From: WLXB01 sp040221475
GTDB lineage: Bacteria; Pseudomonadota; Alphaproteobacteria; Rhodospirillales; Rhodospirillaceae
Assembly: GCA_040221475.1 (NCBI GenBank)
Contig: JAVKEJ010000058.1
Location: 434,001-498,000, forward strand
DNA: 64,000 nucleotides
Direction: 5' to 3'
This document shows, in pieces, positions 17,917 to 25,507 of the stretch. Below the pieces are notes generated by a model, which made no database searches, was not told where the DNA came from, and saw only the letters and a list, made by a program, of their open reading frames with translations. The stretch's first letter is position 1; each line of letters begins with the position of its first letter. Made by a program: the position numbers and the translations under genes.

Positions 17917-17959
17917 GCGGCTGTGCCGCTTTTCAAGACGCGGCTGTGCCGCTTTTCAA
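17917..17959. repeat. Tandem duplicated 20-bp hairpin sequence in the MFS leader
   Basis: The 20-base unit GCGGCTGTGCCGCTTTTCAA occurs at 17917-17936 and again at 17940-17959, separated by three bases. Each unit contains a perfect five-base stem (GCGGC/GCCGC) with a three-base loop. The first unit overlaps a second palindrome, CACAGC-G-GCTGTG (17913-17925), that would pair in an exclusive alternative way. It lies 19 to 62 bases upstream of the MFS start codon in the bicupin-MFS gap. Confidence 0.75.
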
Positions 17960-17978
17960 ATAATCGGTTGAAATGCCT

Positions 17979-18827
17979 TTAATAGGGCAGGGTTAAATCA
18001 GGGTTCTCTTGCAGCGTGCCTGTCAGTCCCTCGGGGAGCTGCGGCGCATAAGGGGCGTCCCAGGGCACCGGATAGGTTTCTTCAGACCATGCGGTTGTCA
18101 GTGGTCCACCTTTGCAGCGAAACAAGCCGAGCGCGCCTGTTCTCGTGCCGACGGGGCCATGGGAAATCCCGGGCGGACGCCAAAAATACGCGCCGCGTTT
18201 CAATACACCCATGGGCATGTGCATTTCACCGGATAGCAGAAATACTTCTTCCACAACCGGGTGGGTTTCCAGGCGGTTGACCTCCCCGGTCATGCCCGTC
18301 TCATCAATATCCAACAGCCAGGTGCTGTCACCGGTTTTTGGGTCTTTGCGAAGACCCAACCGCTTCACACCTGGGGCAGCCACTTTGGGGTCTGTTGCGC
18401 TGCCCCAGGGCACAGATTTTGTTGCAATACGTTCGACCAGATTCTCCGCAGTGTAAAAACCATCCGGCGCGGGGCCGGCAACGCGTTTGTGCGCGCCCTC
18501 ATAAAAGGTCATCACGTCTGCGCCGTCTGGTGCCGTCATCAAGGTGCGCGGATAACCTGCGGGCAAATAGGCGTAATCGCCTTCACCATAGAGGATGCCG
18601 TTGATTTTCAGCGCGCCCGACAGCACATAAAATTCTTCGTCACTGTCCAGGTGATGCTCCTGATCTAAACGCCAGCCTGGAGCATAGCGTATAATCTGGG
18701 TGACGGCTTTGGAATCCGGATCGTAACTGAGGGGTTTAGCAGCGGCACCGGGGCGAGAAGAGTCAGGCCCTAACATGCGCCAATTTACAGCTTGCGCTTG
18801 AATAAATTCAATATGTGGCCGTGCCAT
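17979..18827 (-). CDS. Bicupin protein (DUF4437/ChrR-like cupin)
   Basis: This 282-residue protein has two cupin barrels, about 30-125 and 165-255. The first carries EHHLDSDEEFYVLSG with His and Glu ligands and GDYAYLPAGYPRTL; the second carries THPVVEEVFLLSGEM and PGISHGPVG, again with His and Glu. The arrangement resembles ChrR-type or DUF4437 bicupins, many of unknown activity, probably Zn or Fe dependent. Its ATG directly abuts the TAG stop of the 108-residue gene upstream (TAGATG), so translation is coupled. It lies third in the operon that begins with the methyltransferase. Confidence 0.8.
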   Translation of the reverse strand: MARPHIEFIQAQAVNWRMLGPDSSRPGAAAKPLSYDPDSKAVTQIIRYAPGWRLDQEHHLDSDEEFYVLSGALKINGILYGEGDYAYLPAGYPRTLMTAPDGADVMTFYEGAHKRVAGPAPDGFYTAENLVERIATKSVPWGSATDPKVAAPGVKRLGLRKDPKTGDSTWLLDIDETGMTGEVNRLETHPVVEEVFLLSGEMHMPMGVLKRGAYFWRPPGISHGPVGTRTGALGLFRCKGGPLTTAWSEETYPVPWDAPYAPQLPEGLTGTLQENPDLTLPY

Positions 18828-19154
18828 CTACGCGTTTTTCTCGCCGATGGTGTGACCCTCAAGCGCCGTACGGGCTTCGCGTACGCTGCGGAACAAACGG
18901 CGGATGAGAGCCTCTCTGTTCCCCCGGCGCTCAGTCCATTCGTCTTCGTTGGGTTCCCAGTTCTCAATGTCGGCCCGCGTCAGCGTGCCTTTTTGATCGA
19001 GCACCCGTTCAATGGTATCGAAGCGGTCCGTCAGCACAGACACTTCCGTAGCCAGTGCAATAATCATGGCATGCATTTGATCCATGTTCGGATCATTGAA
19101 GTACTGAGGCCGCTTCCCTTTGGCGGGGCGGGGCGTGGAGATTTTTTCGGTCAT
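18828..19154 (-). CDS. Uncharacterised 108-residue helical protein
   Basis: I do not recognise this 108-residue protein. It has no signal peptide or membrane segment. Residues 26-56 (MHAMIIALATEVSVLTDRFD and onward) look like a short amphipathic or coiled-coil helix, followed by an acidic stretch with two Trp and an Arg-rich helix (RRLFRSVREAR). The stop abuts the bicupin start, and the gene begins twelve bases after the methyltransferase stop, so it is in the same operon. It could be a subunit or assembly partner of a neighbour. Start chosen as the ATG at 19154. Confidence 0.7.
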   Translation of the reverse strand: MTEKISTPRPAKGKRPQYFNDPNMDQMHAMIIALATEVSVLTDRFDTIERVLDQKGTLTRADIENWEPNEDEWTERRGNREALIRRLFRSVREARTALEGHTIGEKNA

Positions 19155-19166
19155 GAGTCTGGCTTG

Positions 19167-20351
19167 CTACGCCACGGGTTTGGTCATGTGGGCGTACCAG
19201 GCTTTACCACCCCCACGGGTCGACCCCATGAATTTTTTATTTTGCACTTCCACAGCGCCAGTCAGCGCGTTGGCTTCGGCAATGCCGGGGCCTGTGCCTT
19301 GCCAATAACTTTTTTGATCAAACCCAGCCTTGGCGGCGACCTCTTCAAAGTTCATGTCGTGAACAGCTCCCCAGAAGGGTTCGTTGTTGTTGTAGGTGTC
19401 CCAATCCCGGACAAACTGGGTCCACGGATCATCACCTTCATAGGGTGGCAATTCCGAGAGTAGGAAAACGCCACCGGGCTTGAGCACGCGGCAGGCTTCC
19501 TTAAACACATTATAGACGGCGCTGCGCGACATTTCGTGCAGCGAGGCCGGGCAGTTGACCAAATCAAACGTGTTGTCTTCAAAGGTCATAGCTTCGCCAT
19601 TCATTTGGTGAAAATGAATCGCAACACCGAGGCTCTCAGCGCGGGCGTGGGCATAGCGCAAAACGGCGGGGCCAACGTCGATAGCGTGAATTTCTGAGTC
19701 CGGGAAGCCCATCTTTAGTCCTGTGGTCGAGCCACCGGCCGTGCAGCCAATCTCCAGCATTTTCTTTGGCTTCAACTCTGGGAAGGTTGCTGCAATCATC
19801 AGCGCTGTGGCCTTCCCGATGCCATCCATGCGCGGCCCAAATAGACCTTGTGTGTATATGAACGCCCCTTTGTCGTAGAGCGCCCCCGCTGTGATGTCAT
19901 CGTCGATCAAGTCGCCGGAATATCCGCCGGGCATGCAGTGATGATCGTTCTCGGCAACATAGGCGGGCACCACGAAGTCTGGATCAATGTGCAAAGATCC
20001 TAGCGTTTCGCCCTCGCGAATGGATTTTGCCGTGGCGATCAACGCGGGCAACTGGCGTTGAATAGTGTCATCCACAGAATTCCACATCATTTCCTGCACC
20101 GTGCGTTGGAAGGAGCTGGTCATTTGATAATAGGGGTCGCGCACCATCTCTTTACGGATTTCATGCCGGTCTTCCGGATCACGGCCTTTAGCGGCTTTAA
20201 TTTTCGGCAGGACACGCTGCTGATAGGCGGCAATGTTTCCGGGCGTAATCTCATTCAACACATGCTTGCCGAGCTGGTTGAGAAAATCTTGCCGCGCCTG
20301 CTCATTGACTGAACTTTTTGGCAGAACCGCGTGTTGATCTTGTTTCAGCAT
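19167..20351 (-). CDS. Two-domain class I SAM methyltransferase (paralog of the one at 3855)
   Basis: This 394-residue protein has the same layout as the methyltransferase at 3855. Its N-terminal helical domain ends with NDHHCMPGGYSGDLIDDD, followed by a Rossmann domain with motif I EIGCTAGGSTTGL, AIDVGPAVLRYAHARA, and KPGGVFLLSELP. The shared segment FVRDWDTYNNNEPFW and the common ARA-SLGV region show the two are paralogs that diverged substantially. It is the first gene of the minus-strand operon leading through the 108-residue protein to the bicupin. Methyl acceptor unknown; context points to a small catabolic substrate. Confidence 0.82.
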   Translation of the reverse strand: MLKQDQHAVLPKSSVNEQARQDFLNQLGKHVLNEITPGNIAAYQQRVLPKIKAAKGRDPEDRHEIRKEMVRDPYYQMTSSFQRTVQEMMWNSVDDTIQRQLPALIATAKSIREGETLGSLHIDPDFVVPAYVAENDHHCMPGGYSGDLIDDDITAGALYDKGAFIYTQGLFGPRMDGIGKATALMIAATFPELKPKKMLEIGCTAGGSTTGLKMGFPDSEIHAIDVGPAVLRYAHARAESLGVAIHFHQMNGEAMTFEDNTFDLVNCPASLHEMSRSAVYNVFKEACRVLKPGGVFLLSELPPYEGDDPWTQFVRDWDTYNNNEPFWGAVHDMNFEEVAAKAGFDQKSYWQGTGPGIAEANALTGAVEVQNKKFMGSTRGGGKAWYAHMTKPVA

Positions 20352-20453
20352 GACGACCCCTAGAGCCTTGGTGTGTTCTTAAAATCTGACGTAAACACTA
20401 CCGCCCGAACGCCCAAGGGTAAAGCAGACTCAGGCTTCATGTTAAACACAAAT

Positions 20454-21665
20454 TCACTGAATCGCGTTGGCGCGTTCTAACGAGTCGATGAGTGACGACT
20501 CCCGCAGAAACGCTTTTGCCTTCACGTCGTCATTGGCGATCTCCTGCATCTCTTCCAGGTTCGATTGACGTTTGGCGCTGTCTTGTTCGCGATGACGTTT
20601 GTAATTGGCATCGGATGTTTTTTGAATGTCCGCGCTCGCCGCATAGTGGCGTTGCCGCGAGTACAGGTCGAGTAAGCTCTCGCTGTCGCCCTGCCAGACT
20701 TTGATCAACTTATCGGTCAGGTTAAACGCATCCTGAACGCCGCCATTCATGCCAAACCCGCCAGAGGGGCTGTTCAAATGCGCGGCATCACCGGCCAGCA
20801 AAATGCGGCCCACGCGCATTTGCTCCACCAGCCGCCGGTGAACGCGATACAGCCGTGCCGTTATCACCTCAAAGGGGCCCTGGTCCGGCAAAATCAAATT
20901 CAGGCGGCGTTGCACCTCATCGTCAGAAACGGCGGCTTCATCGTCCAAATCCTCGGGCGGTGAATACCCAACACGCCACATGTTTTTGGTGTGGAACATG
21001 CTGAAAGACCAGCCCTCCGCCCAGAAGTAGTTAACACCACAAATGCCGTCGATGTGTTTTTCGAACGGAAACGGCGTGCCAATGGAAATGGACGACGACG
21101 GATAGGTCTCCCCTTTAAAGCTTAAATCTAAATCACGACGCACTATGCTGTTTGCGCCGTCTGCGCCAATCAACCACCGGCCATGAAGGGTGAGGGGCTC
21201 GCCGTTAATCTCGGCGGTGACCGATGCACCGTCTTCATCTTGGTCGACCCCGGTGACATTGACATTAAACATCAGTGTGCCGGGCCGCTCCTGGTTCAGC
21301 ATCTGTGCGGCTTCAACCACCAGGTTCAGCTGCTCGCACTGCAGCCGGTAGGGATGGTTGGTTTCACTGGCCAACACACCCAGATCAAACACGGCCCGTT
21401 CACCGGACTCAAACATGCAATACTGCCAAGTGCGGGCCGGGCGTCCCAAAGCCACCAGCTTTTCGCTCAGACCAAGTTCGTCCAGCAAATCCAGCGTTGA
21501 CGGATGAAAGGTTGAGGCGCGTGGCTCAGCATGGGGTTCGCTGGCCGCTTCAAGCACAGTCACGGGAATGCCGGCCCGCGCCAGTCTCAGGGCCGCCACC
21601 AGGCCAACCGGCCCCGCGCCAACAATAAGAACCCGGTCACGGTGATGGAGATCAAAATCTGTCAT
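20454..21665 (-). CDS. FAD-dependent aromatic-ring hydroxylase-type monooxygenase
   Basis: This is a 403-residue class A flavin monooxygenase of the PheA/TfdB/UbiH type. It has the dinucleotide motif GAGPVGLVAALRLARAG near residue 15, the mid-domain DG motif WLIGADGANSIVRRDL, and the GD motif ILLAGDAAHLNSPSGGFGMN that contacts the FAD ribose. It should hydroxylate an aromatic or similar substrate with NAD(P)H and O2. An in-frame ATG at 21707 exists, but the ATG at 21665 places the Rossmann motif at the usual distance. It is divergent from the CFA synthase gene. No ring-cleavage gene lies alongside, so the substrate is open. Confidence 0.85.
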   Translation of the reverse strand: MTDFDLHHRDRVLIVGAGPVGLVAALRLARAGIPVTVLEAASEPHAEPRASTFHPSTLDLLDELGLSEKLVALGRPARTWQYCMFESGERAVFDLGVLASETNHPYRLQCEQLNLVVEAAQMLNQERPGTLMFNVNVTGVDQDEDGASVTAEINGEPLTLHGRWLIGADGANSIVRRDLDLSFKGETYPSSSISIGTPFPFEKHIDGICGVNYFWAEGWSFSMFHTKNMWRVGYSPPEDLDDEAAVSDDEVQRRLNLILPDQGPFEVITARLYRVHRRLVEQMRVGRILLAGDAAHLNSPSGGFGMNGGVQDAFNLTDKLIKVWQGDSESLLDLYSRQRHYAASADIQKTSDANYKRHREQDSAKRQSNLEEMQEIANDDVKAKAFLRESSLIDSLERANAIQ

Positions 21666-21773
21666 ATTATAATAACCATGTACCTGTGAACGAAGAGAGA
21701 CGGACAATGTTCATCTATTATGGAATATTTTAGACTCATCCGGGGCACTAAATTCTAAAGAGGTTTTTGCATT

Positions 21774-22967
21774 ATGCTGTTTGCCCGTTTCCTGAAGCCG
21801 CTGATGAAGCGCGGTACGCTTGTCATCATAGATCACACCGGACGGCGATATAATGTCGGTACGGGCGATGCACCGACCGTCACGGTCACCTTTCATGATC
21901 CCCAGCTGGGCACAAAGCTGTTCCTGAATCCGGCGCTGCATGCCGGTGAGGGCTATATGAATGGCACCTTAACGATTGAAGATGGCGACCTTTACGACAT
22001 GCTGGATTTGGTGATGTCCAACATTCGGGCCACCCACGGCCATTGGGCGGCACGCACCCTAAAATCCATCGAGCGTTTTGGTGGGTTGGTGCGCACCTAC
22101 AATCCGGTGTCGCGCGCGGCCAATAACGTCGCGCATCATTATGACTTGTCGGCCACCCTGTACGAGCGGTTTCTCGACGAGGACATGCAGTACTCCATGG
22201 CCTATTACCGGTCGCCAGACGACTCTTTGGAACAGGCGCAGCGCAACAAGGTCGATCACATTGCCCGCAAGCTCTGTCTTAAACCGGGCATGCGTGTTCT
22301 CGATATTGGCTGCGGTTGGGGCGGGTTAGGTCTTGCCTTGCACCAACGTCATGGCGTCACTGTCACGGGCATCAGTCTGTCCGAGGAGCAGTTGAAGGTT
22401 GCCCGCGGCCGCGCCGACGCGGCCAAGGTCGGCGGGGCTGTGCAGTTTCTGTACAAGGACTACCGCGAGGTCGAAGGGACGTTTGATCGCATTGTCTCTG
22501 TCGGCATGTTCGAGCACGTCGGTCTGCCCCTATACCGGACCTTCTTCAAAACCGTGAAGGCGCTGTTGACGGAGGAGGGAGTCGCCTTGCTCCACACCAT
22601 CGGTCGGGCCGATGGGCCGGGGGCCTCAGATTCCTGGACGCTGAAATATATTTTCCCGGGGGGCTACGCTCCGGCCTTGTCCGAGATCGTTCCGCATGTG
22701 GAGCGGGCAGGGCTGTACATTACTGATGTTGAAACGCTGCGCTTGCATTACGCCTACACGCTCCGCGAATGGCGCAAGCGTTTCATGGCTCATCGTGATG
22801 AAATGGAAAAAATTTACGACGCGCGCTTCTGCCGCATGTGGGAATTCTTTTTGGCCAGCGCCGAATCAAGTTTTCATCACGCCTACCACGTGAATTTCCA
22901 TATTCAGATGAGCCCAAGCCTTGAAACCGTGCCACTCACCCGCGATTATATGTATGAGTCTGCTTAA
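21774..22967 (+). CDS. cfa: Cyclopropane-fatty-acyl-phospholipid synthase
   Basis: This 397-residue SAM-dependent enzyme methylenates unsaturated acyl chains of membrane phospholipids, usually on entry to stationary phase or under stress. It has the N-terminal lipid-binding domain, the family signature YDLSATLYERFLDEDMQYSM near residue 123, SAM motif I VLDIGCGWGGLGLAL, and the segment VSVGMFEHVG. The C-terminus MSPSLETVPLTRDYMYE is normal and the length is typical for Cfa/CmaA. A GAGG site lies ten bases before the ATG. Its stop shares the bases TTAA with the stop of the converging glyoxalase-like gene. Confidence 0.93.
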   Translation: MLFARFLKPLMKRGTLVIIDHTGRRYNVGTGDAPTVTVTFHDPQLGTKLFLNPALHAGEGYMNGTLTIEDGDLYDMLDLVMSNIRATHGHWAARTLKSIERFGGLVRTYNPVSRAANNVAHHYDLSATLYERFLDEDMQYSMAYYRSPDDSLEQAQRNKVDHIARKLCLKPGMRVLDIGCGWGGLGLALHQRHGVTVTGISLSEEQLKVARGRADAAKVGGAVQFLYKDYREVEGTFDRIVSVGMFEHVGLPLYRTFFKTVKALLTEEGVALLHTIGRADGPGASDSWTLKYIFPGGYAPALSEIVPHVERAGLYITDVETLRLHYAYTLREWRKRFMAHRDEMEKIYDARFCRMWEFFLASAESSFHHAYHVNFHIQMSPSLETVPLTRDYMYESA

Positions 22968-23824
22968 ACCGCTTTGAATGCGATGACCGCACCGCAGGCT
23001 TGCGAGGGCGGCACCCAAATCGTTTGTGCAGTGGTTCGCACCGTCACGTCATTGTCTTCAAGCCAGACACGCGTGGTCTCAAGATCAGCTACAAACACGG
23101 TGAAGCCAGCCAGTGCTGGTGCTGACAGAGGGTCGATTCCTGGGTAGGTGTCACGAAACCCCGGATCATCCAGAAAAGTCAGCGTCTGATGATCGAAAGT
23201 CACGGTGTTGGCTTTTTTGACTGTCGCCCCGGGATAAGATGCAAACCGTGTCATCGCCGCATCTACGTTCTCAGCAAGAACAGTTACGCCAGCGACACCG
23301 ATTGCGCCATTGGGGTGCCCCTGAGTCGGCGGCTGAAACACCAATTCTGGTGTGATCTGCTCCACCAGACACACAAAGCCTTCCTCGCCAAGGGCATCGG
23401 GGGCTTTGAACCATTTGAATTTTGCATCGCCATGATGCTGCCCAGAACGGACATAGCGACCTGCGCTTTGCACCGCTGGCACCTCTAATCCTTGGCTCGT
23501 TAGAGCCGCATGGCTGGCCTGCGCATCTGAACTGCTGAACGCCAGAATGTGCAGCCCTTCATGGCGGCCGAGCCAGGGGGCCAGGTGGTGCGCGGGATCT
23601 GTCGACGTGACACCCGTCAATTCTATATAGCTGTCTTTAAAGATGAGGTGGGCTGAGTCCTGGCCGAGCGGCACCAGCTGGCCCTCAACCACACCCATCA
23701 GGGGTTCTGGGGCGGTCGGCTGAAATCCAAGGCGCGCATAGGCTGCAGTCATCTTGGTAATGTCCCGACCAACCACGCCCAGGTGGTCAATCGCGGCTGG
23801 TGTGATTTGTGGGGCCGACTTCAT
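22964..23824 (-). CDS. Glyoxalase-like domain (VOC superfamily) protein
   Basis: This 286-residue protein resembles the glyoxalase-like PF13468 type. It begins AAIDHLGVVGRDITKM, with a His at the classical first-strand position, then has repeated beta strands and LVEQITPELVF near residue 150. It ends in a second VOC-like half. It is unlike the Arg-substituted VOC subfamily elsewhere in the window. The stop overlaps the cfa stop tail to tail over TTAA. It is divergent from the OsmC gene, and its promoter should lie in 23825-23900. Function unknown beyond the fold. Confidence 0.75.
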   Translation of the reverse strand: MKSAPQITPAAIDHLGVVGRDITKMTAAYARLGFQPTAPEPLMGVVEGQLVPLGQDSAHLIFKDSYIELTGVTSTDPAHHLAPWLGRHEGLHILAFSSSDAQASHAALTSQGLEVPAVQSAGRYVRSGQHHGDAKFKWFKAPDALGEEGFVCLVEQITPELVFQPPTQGHPNGAIGVAGVTVLAENVDAAMTRFASYPGATVKKANTVTFDHQTLTFLDDPGFRDTYPGIDPLSAPALAGFTVFVADLETTRVWLEDNDVTVRTTAQTIWVPPSQACGAVIAFKAV

Positions 23825-23913
23825 GAAAGATTGGTGCCATAATTCACCCCGGATTGAAAAGGTTAAGATGAGAAAACCGAAACCTAATTTGGATTTAAGG
23901 AGGGAACACAGCC

Positions 23914-24522
23914 ATGGAAAAGAACGCCACCTATCCCGGATACATTGGAATTTCTGATGTCACTTCACAGTCTTTCGAGCAAATGCGTGTCGAAGGCTAT
24001 TTTGAAGGTCAAACGTCTATTATGTACGACGAGCCGGAAGGCTTCGACATTGGCGACCCACCGGATCTCCAGGGCCGGTCACGCGGCTGGTCGCCGGTTC
24101 ATGCGCAACTCAGCGCCCTGGCGGCCTGCACATCCATTACGGTACGAGTCGTTGCCCGCGATCAGGGATTTAAGTACCAGGGCATTCGCACCGACGTGCG
24201 TTCATTGATTGATATTCGCGGTTTCTTTTTCGACCTGCATTTGCAACCCAAGTATGAGCAGATCAACTTTGATCTGTTTGTCGATAGTCGCGAAAAGGTT
24301 GAGCGGGTCAAGGAACTGGCCCGCGAGACCGACCGCCGCTGCCCGCAAATCGGTCTGTTCCGCTTGGCTGGTATCCCCATGGTGATGACCTGGTATCGCG
24401 AAGGCAGTAAAAAGCCCCTGTTTGAAGAGCGCTTTCATATTGGGCGTGGTAAAACACCGGAAGAAAAACTGATCGAGAAAAACAAAAAGCTTGCCGCCCG
24501 CAAAGCCAAATCAACTGCGTGA
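23914..24522 (+). CDS. OsmC/Ohr-type protein
   Basis: This 202-residue protein has the OsmC fold core: SPVHAQLSALAACTSITVRV holds the first redox Cys in the central helix, and RRCPQIGLFRLA holds the second Cys of the thiol peroxidase pair. Such proteins reduce organic hydroperoxides using lipoyl-type thiols. It is longer than typical Ohr (about 140) because of an extended N-terminus and a Lys-rich tail (EKLIEKNKKLAARKAK). A perfect AAGGAGG site precedes the ATG by ten bases. Both Cys are conserved, so a peroxidatic role is plausible. No ohrR regulator is adjacent. Confidence 0.75.
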   Translation: MEKNATYPGYIGISDVTSQSFEQMRVEGYFEGQTSIMYDEPEGFDIGDPPDLQGRSRGWSPVHAQLSALAACTSITVRVVARDQGFKYQGIRTDVRSLIDIRGFFFDLHLQPKYEQINFDLFVDSREKVERVKELARETDRRCPQIGLFRLAGIPMVMTWYREGSKKPLFEERFHIGRGKTPEEKLIEKNKKLAARKAKSTA

Positions 24523-24674
24523 CAGTCGGAACGCTGTCGGCCGTATCGCTTCTAAGACCGGGGCAGAAATAGACTCTCTCCACAACTCAAAACGCGCCCA
24601 AACACCCGCCCGTAGAGATTTGTGGCGCTGTGGGGTAAAACCTTAAGCTCACCATCGGCTTTCTGAGAGTTGTT

Positions 24675-25481
24675 ATGTCCCCTTCCTCTTCTGGCACTAC
24701 GTCTGGTCACGACATTTACCTGGATCGCAGCGGTCCGCATGCGGTGCTGCGCCTCAACCGGCCAGAAAAGCGCAACGCCCTCAATCTGGCCATGTGGCAG
24801 CGCATGATCGAATTGTTGAAAGAGGCCGAGGCCGATCCCTCCATTCGCGTCCTCATTGTTGCCGGCGAGGGCAATGCCTTTGCGGCGGGCGCCGATATTG
24901 ATGAAATGAAAGCGGTTTTTGCAGATCCGGCAATCGCCAAAAATATTGCCGAGATCACCTATGAGTCGCAAAAGGCGTTGCACCGTTTTCCCAAGCCGAC
25001 CATCGCCATGATTCGCGGCGCTTGCGTTGGCGGCGGGTGTGGTATTGCGCTGTGTTGCGATCTGCGTTTTGCTGATACCTCGGCTAAGTTGGGCATCACG
25101 CCGGGCAAGTTGGGTTTGATCTATAGTCTGGCCGATACCAAACGGCTGGTCGAGGCGGTTGGTCCTTCGACGGCAAAGGACATTTTATATACGGGTCGCA
25201 TAATTCCGGCGGACGAGGCGCAGGGCCTGCATCTCATCGACCGCCTGATTGAGCCAGATGCTTTGGAAGCTACCGTCCACACCTTTGCTGATGAAATTTG
25301 TGCCACGTCGCCGTTTTCAGCGGAGTCGACCAAACGCATCGTGCATATGATTCTGGATGGCGAAACCGATGACACCGCAGCCACCCGGGATCTGTTTATT
25401 CATTCTTTCTCGGGCGATGATTTCCGCGAGGGCTTTACCGCTTTCACGGAAAAACGCGCACCGAACTTTGACAAAACCTGA
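24675..25481 (+). CDS. Enoyl-CoA hydratase/isomerase-family protein with atypical active site
   Basis: This is a 268-residue crotonase-fold protein. CoA-binding and oxyanion-hole elements are present: RPEKRNALN, AFAAGADIDEM and RGACVGGGCGIAL. The two catalytic Glu of enoyl-CoA hydratase (Glu144 and Glu164 in the rat enzyme) correspond to Gly123 and about Pro143 here, so a simple hydratase mechanism is unlikely. Members with such replacements include isomerases, decarboxylases and proteins of unknown activity. Length is normal. It stands 152 bases after the OsmC gene and 26 bases before the TPR-sulfotransferase gene. The fold is certain, the reaction is not. Confidence 0.82.
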   Translation: MSPSSSGTTSGHDIYLDRSGPHAVLRLNRPEKRNALNLAMWQRMIELLKEAEADPSIRVLIVAGEGNAFAAGADIDEMKAVFADPAIAKNIAEITYESQKALHRFPKPTIAMIRGACVGGGCGIALCCDLRFADTSAKLGITPGKLGLIYSLADTKRLVEAVGPSTAKDILYTGRIIPADEAQGLHLIDRLIEPDALEATVHTFADEICATSPFSAESTKRIVHMILDGETDDTAATRDLFIHSFSGDDFREGFTAFTEKRAPNFDKT

Positions 25482-25507
25482 GTGCGCCTCCGGCTCCAGG
25501 GTTTGAT

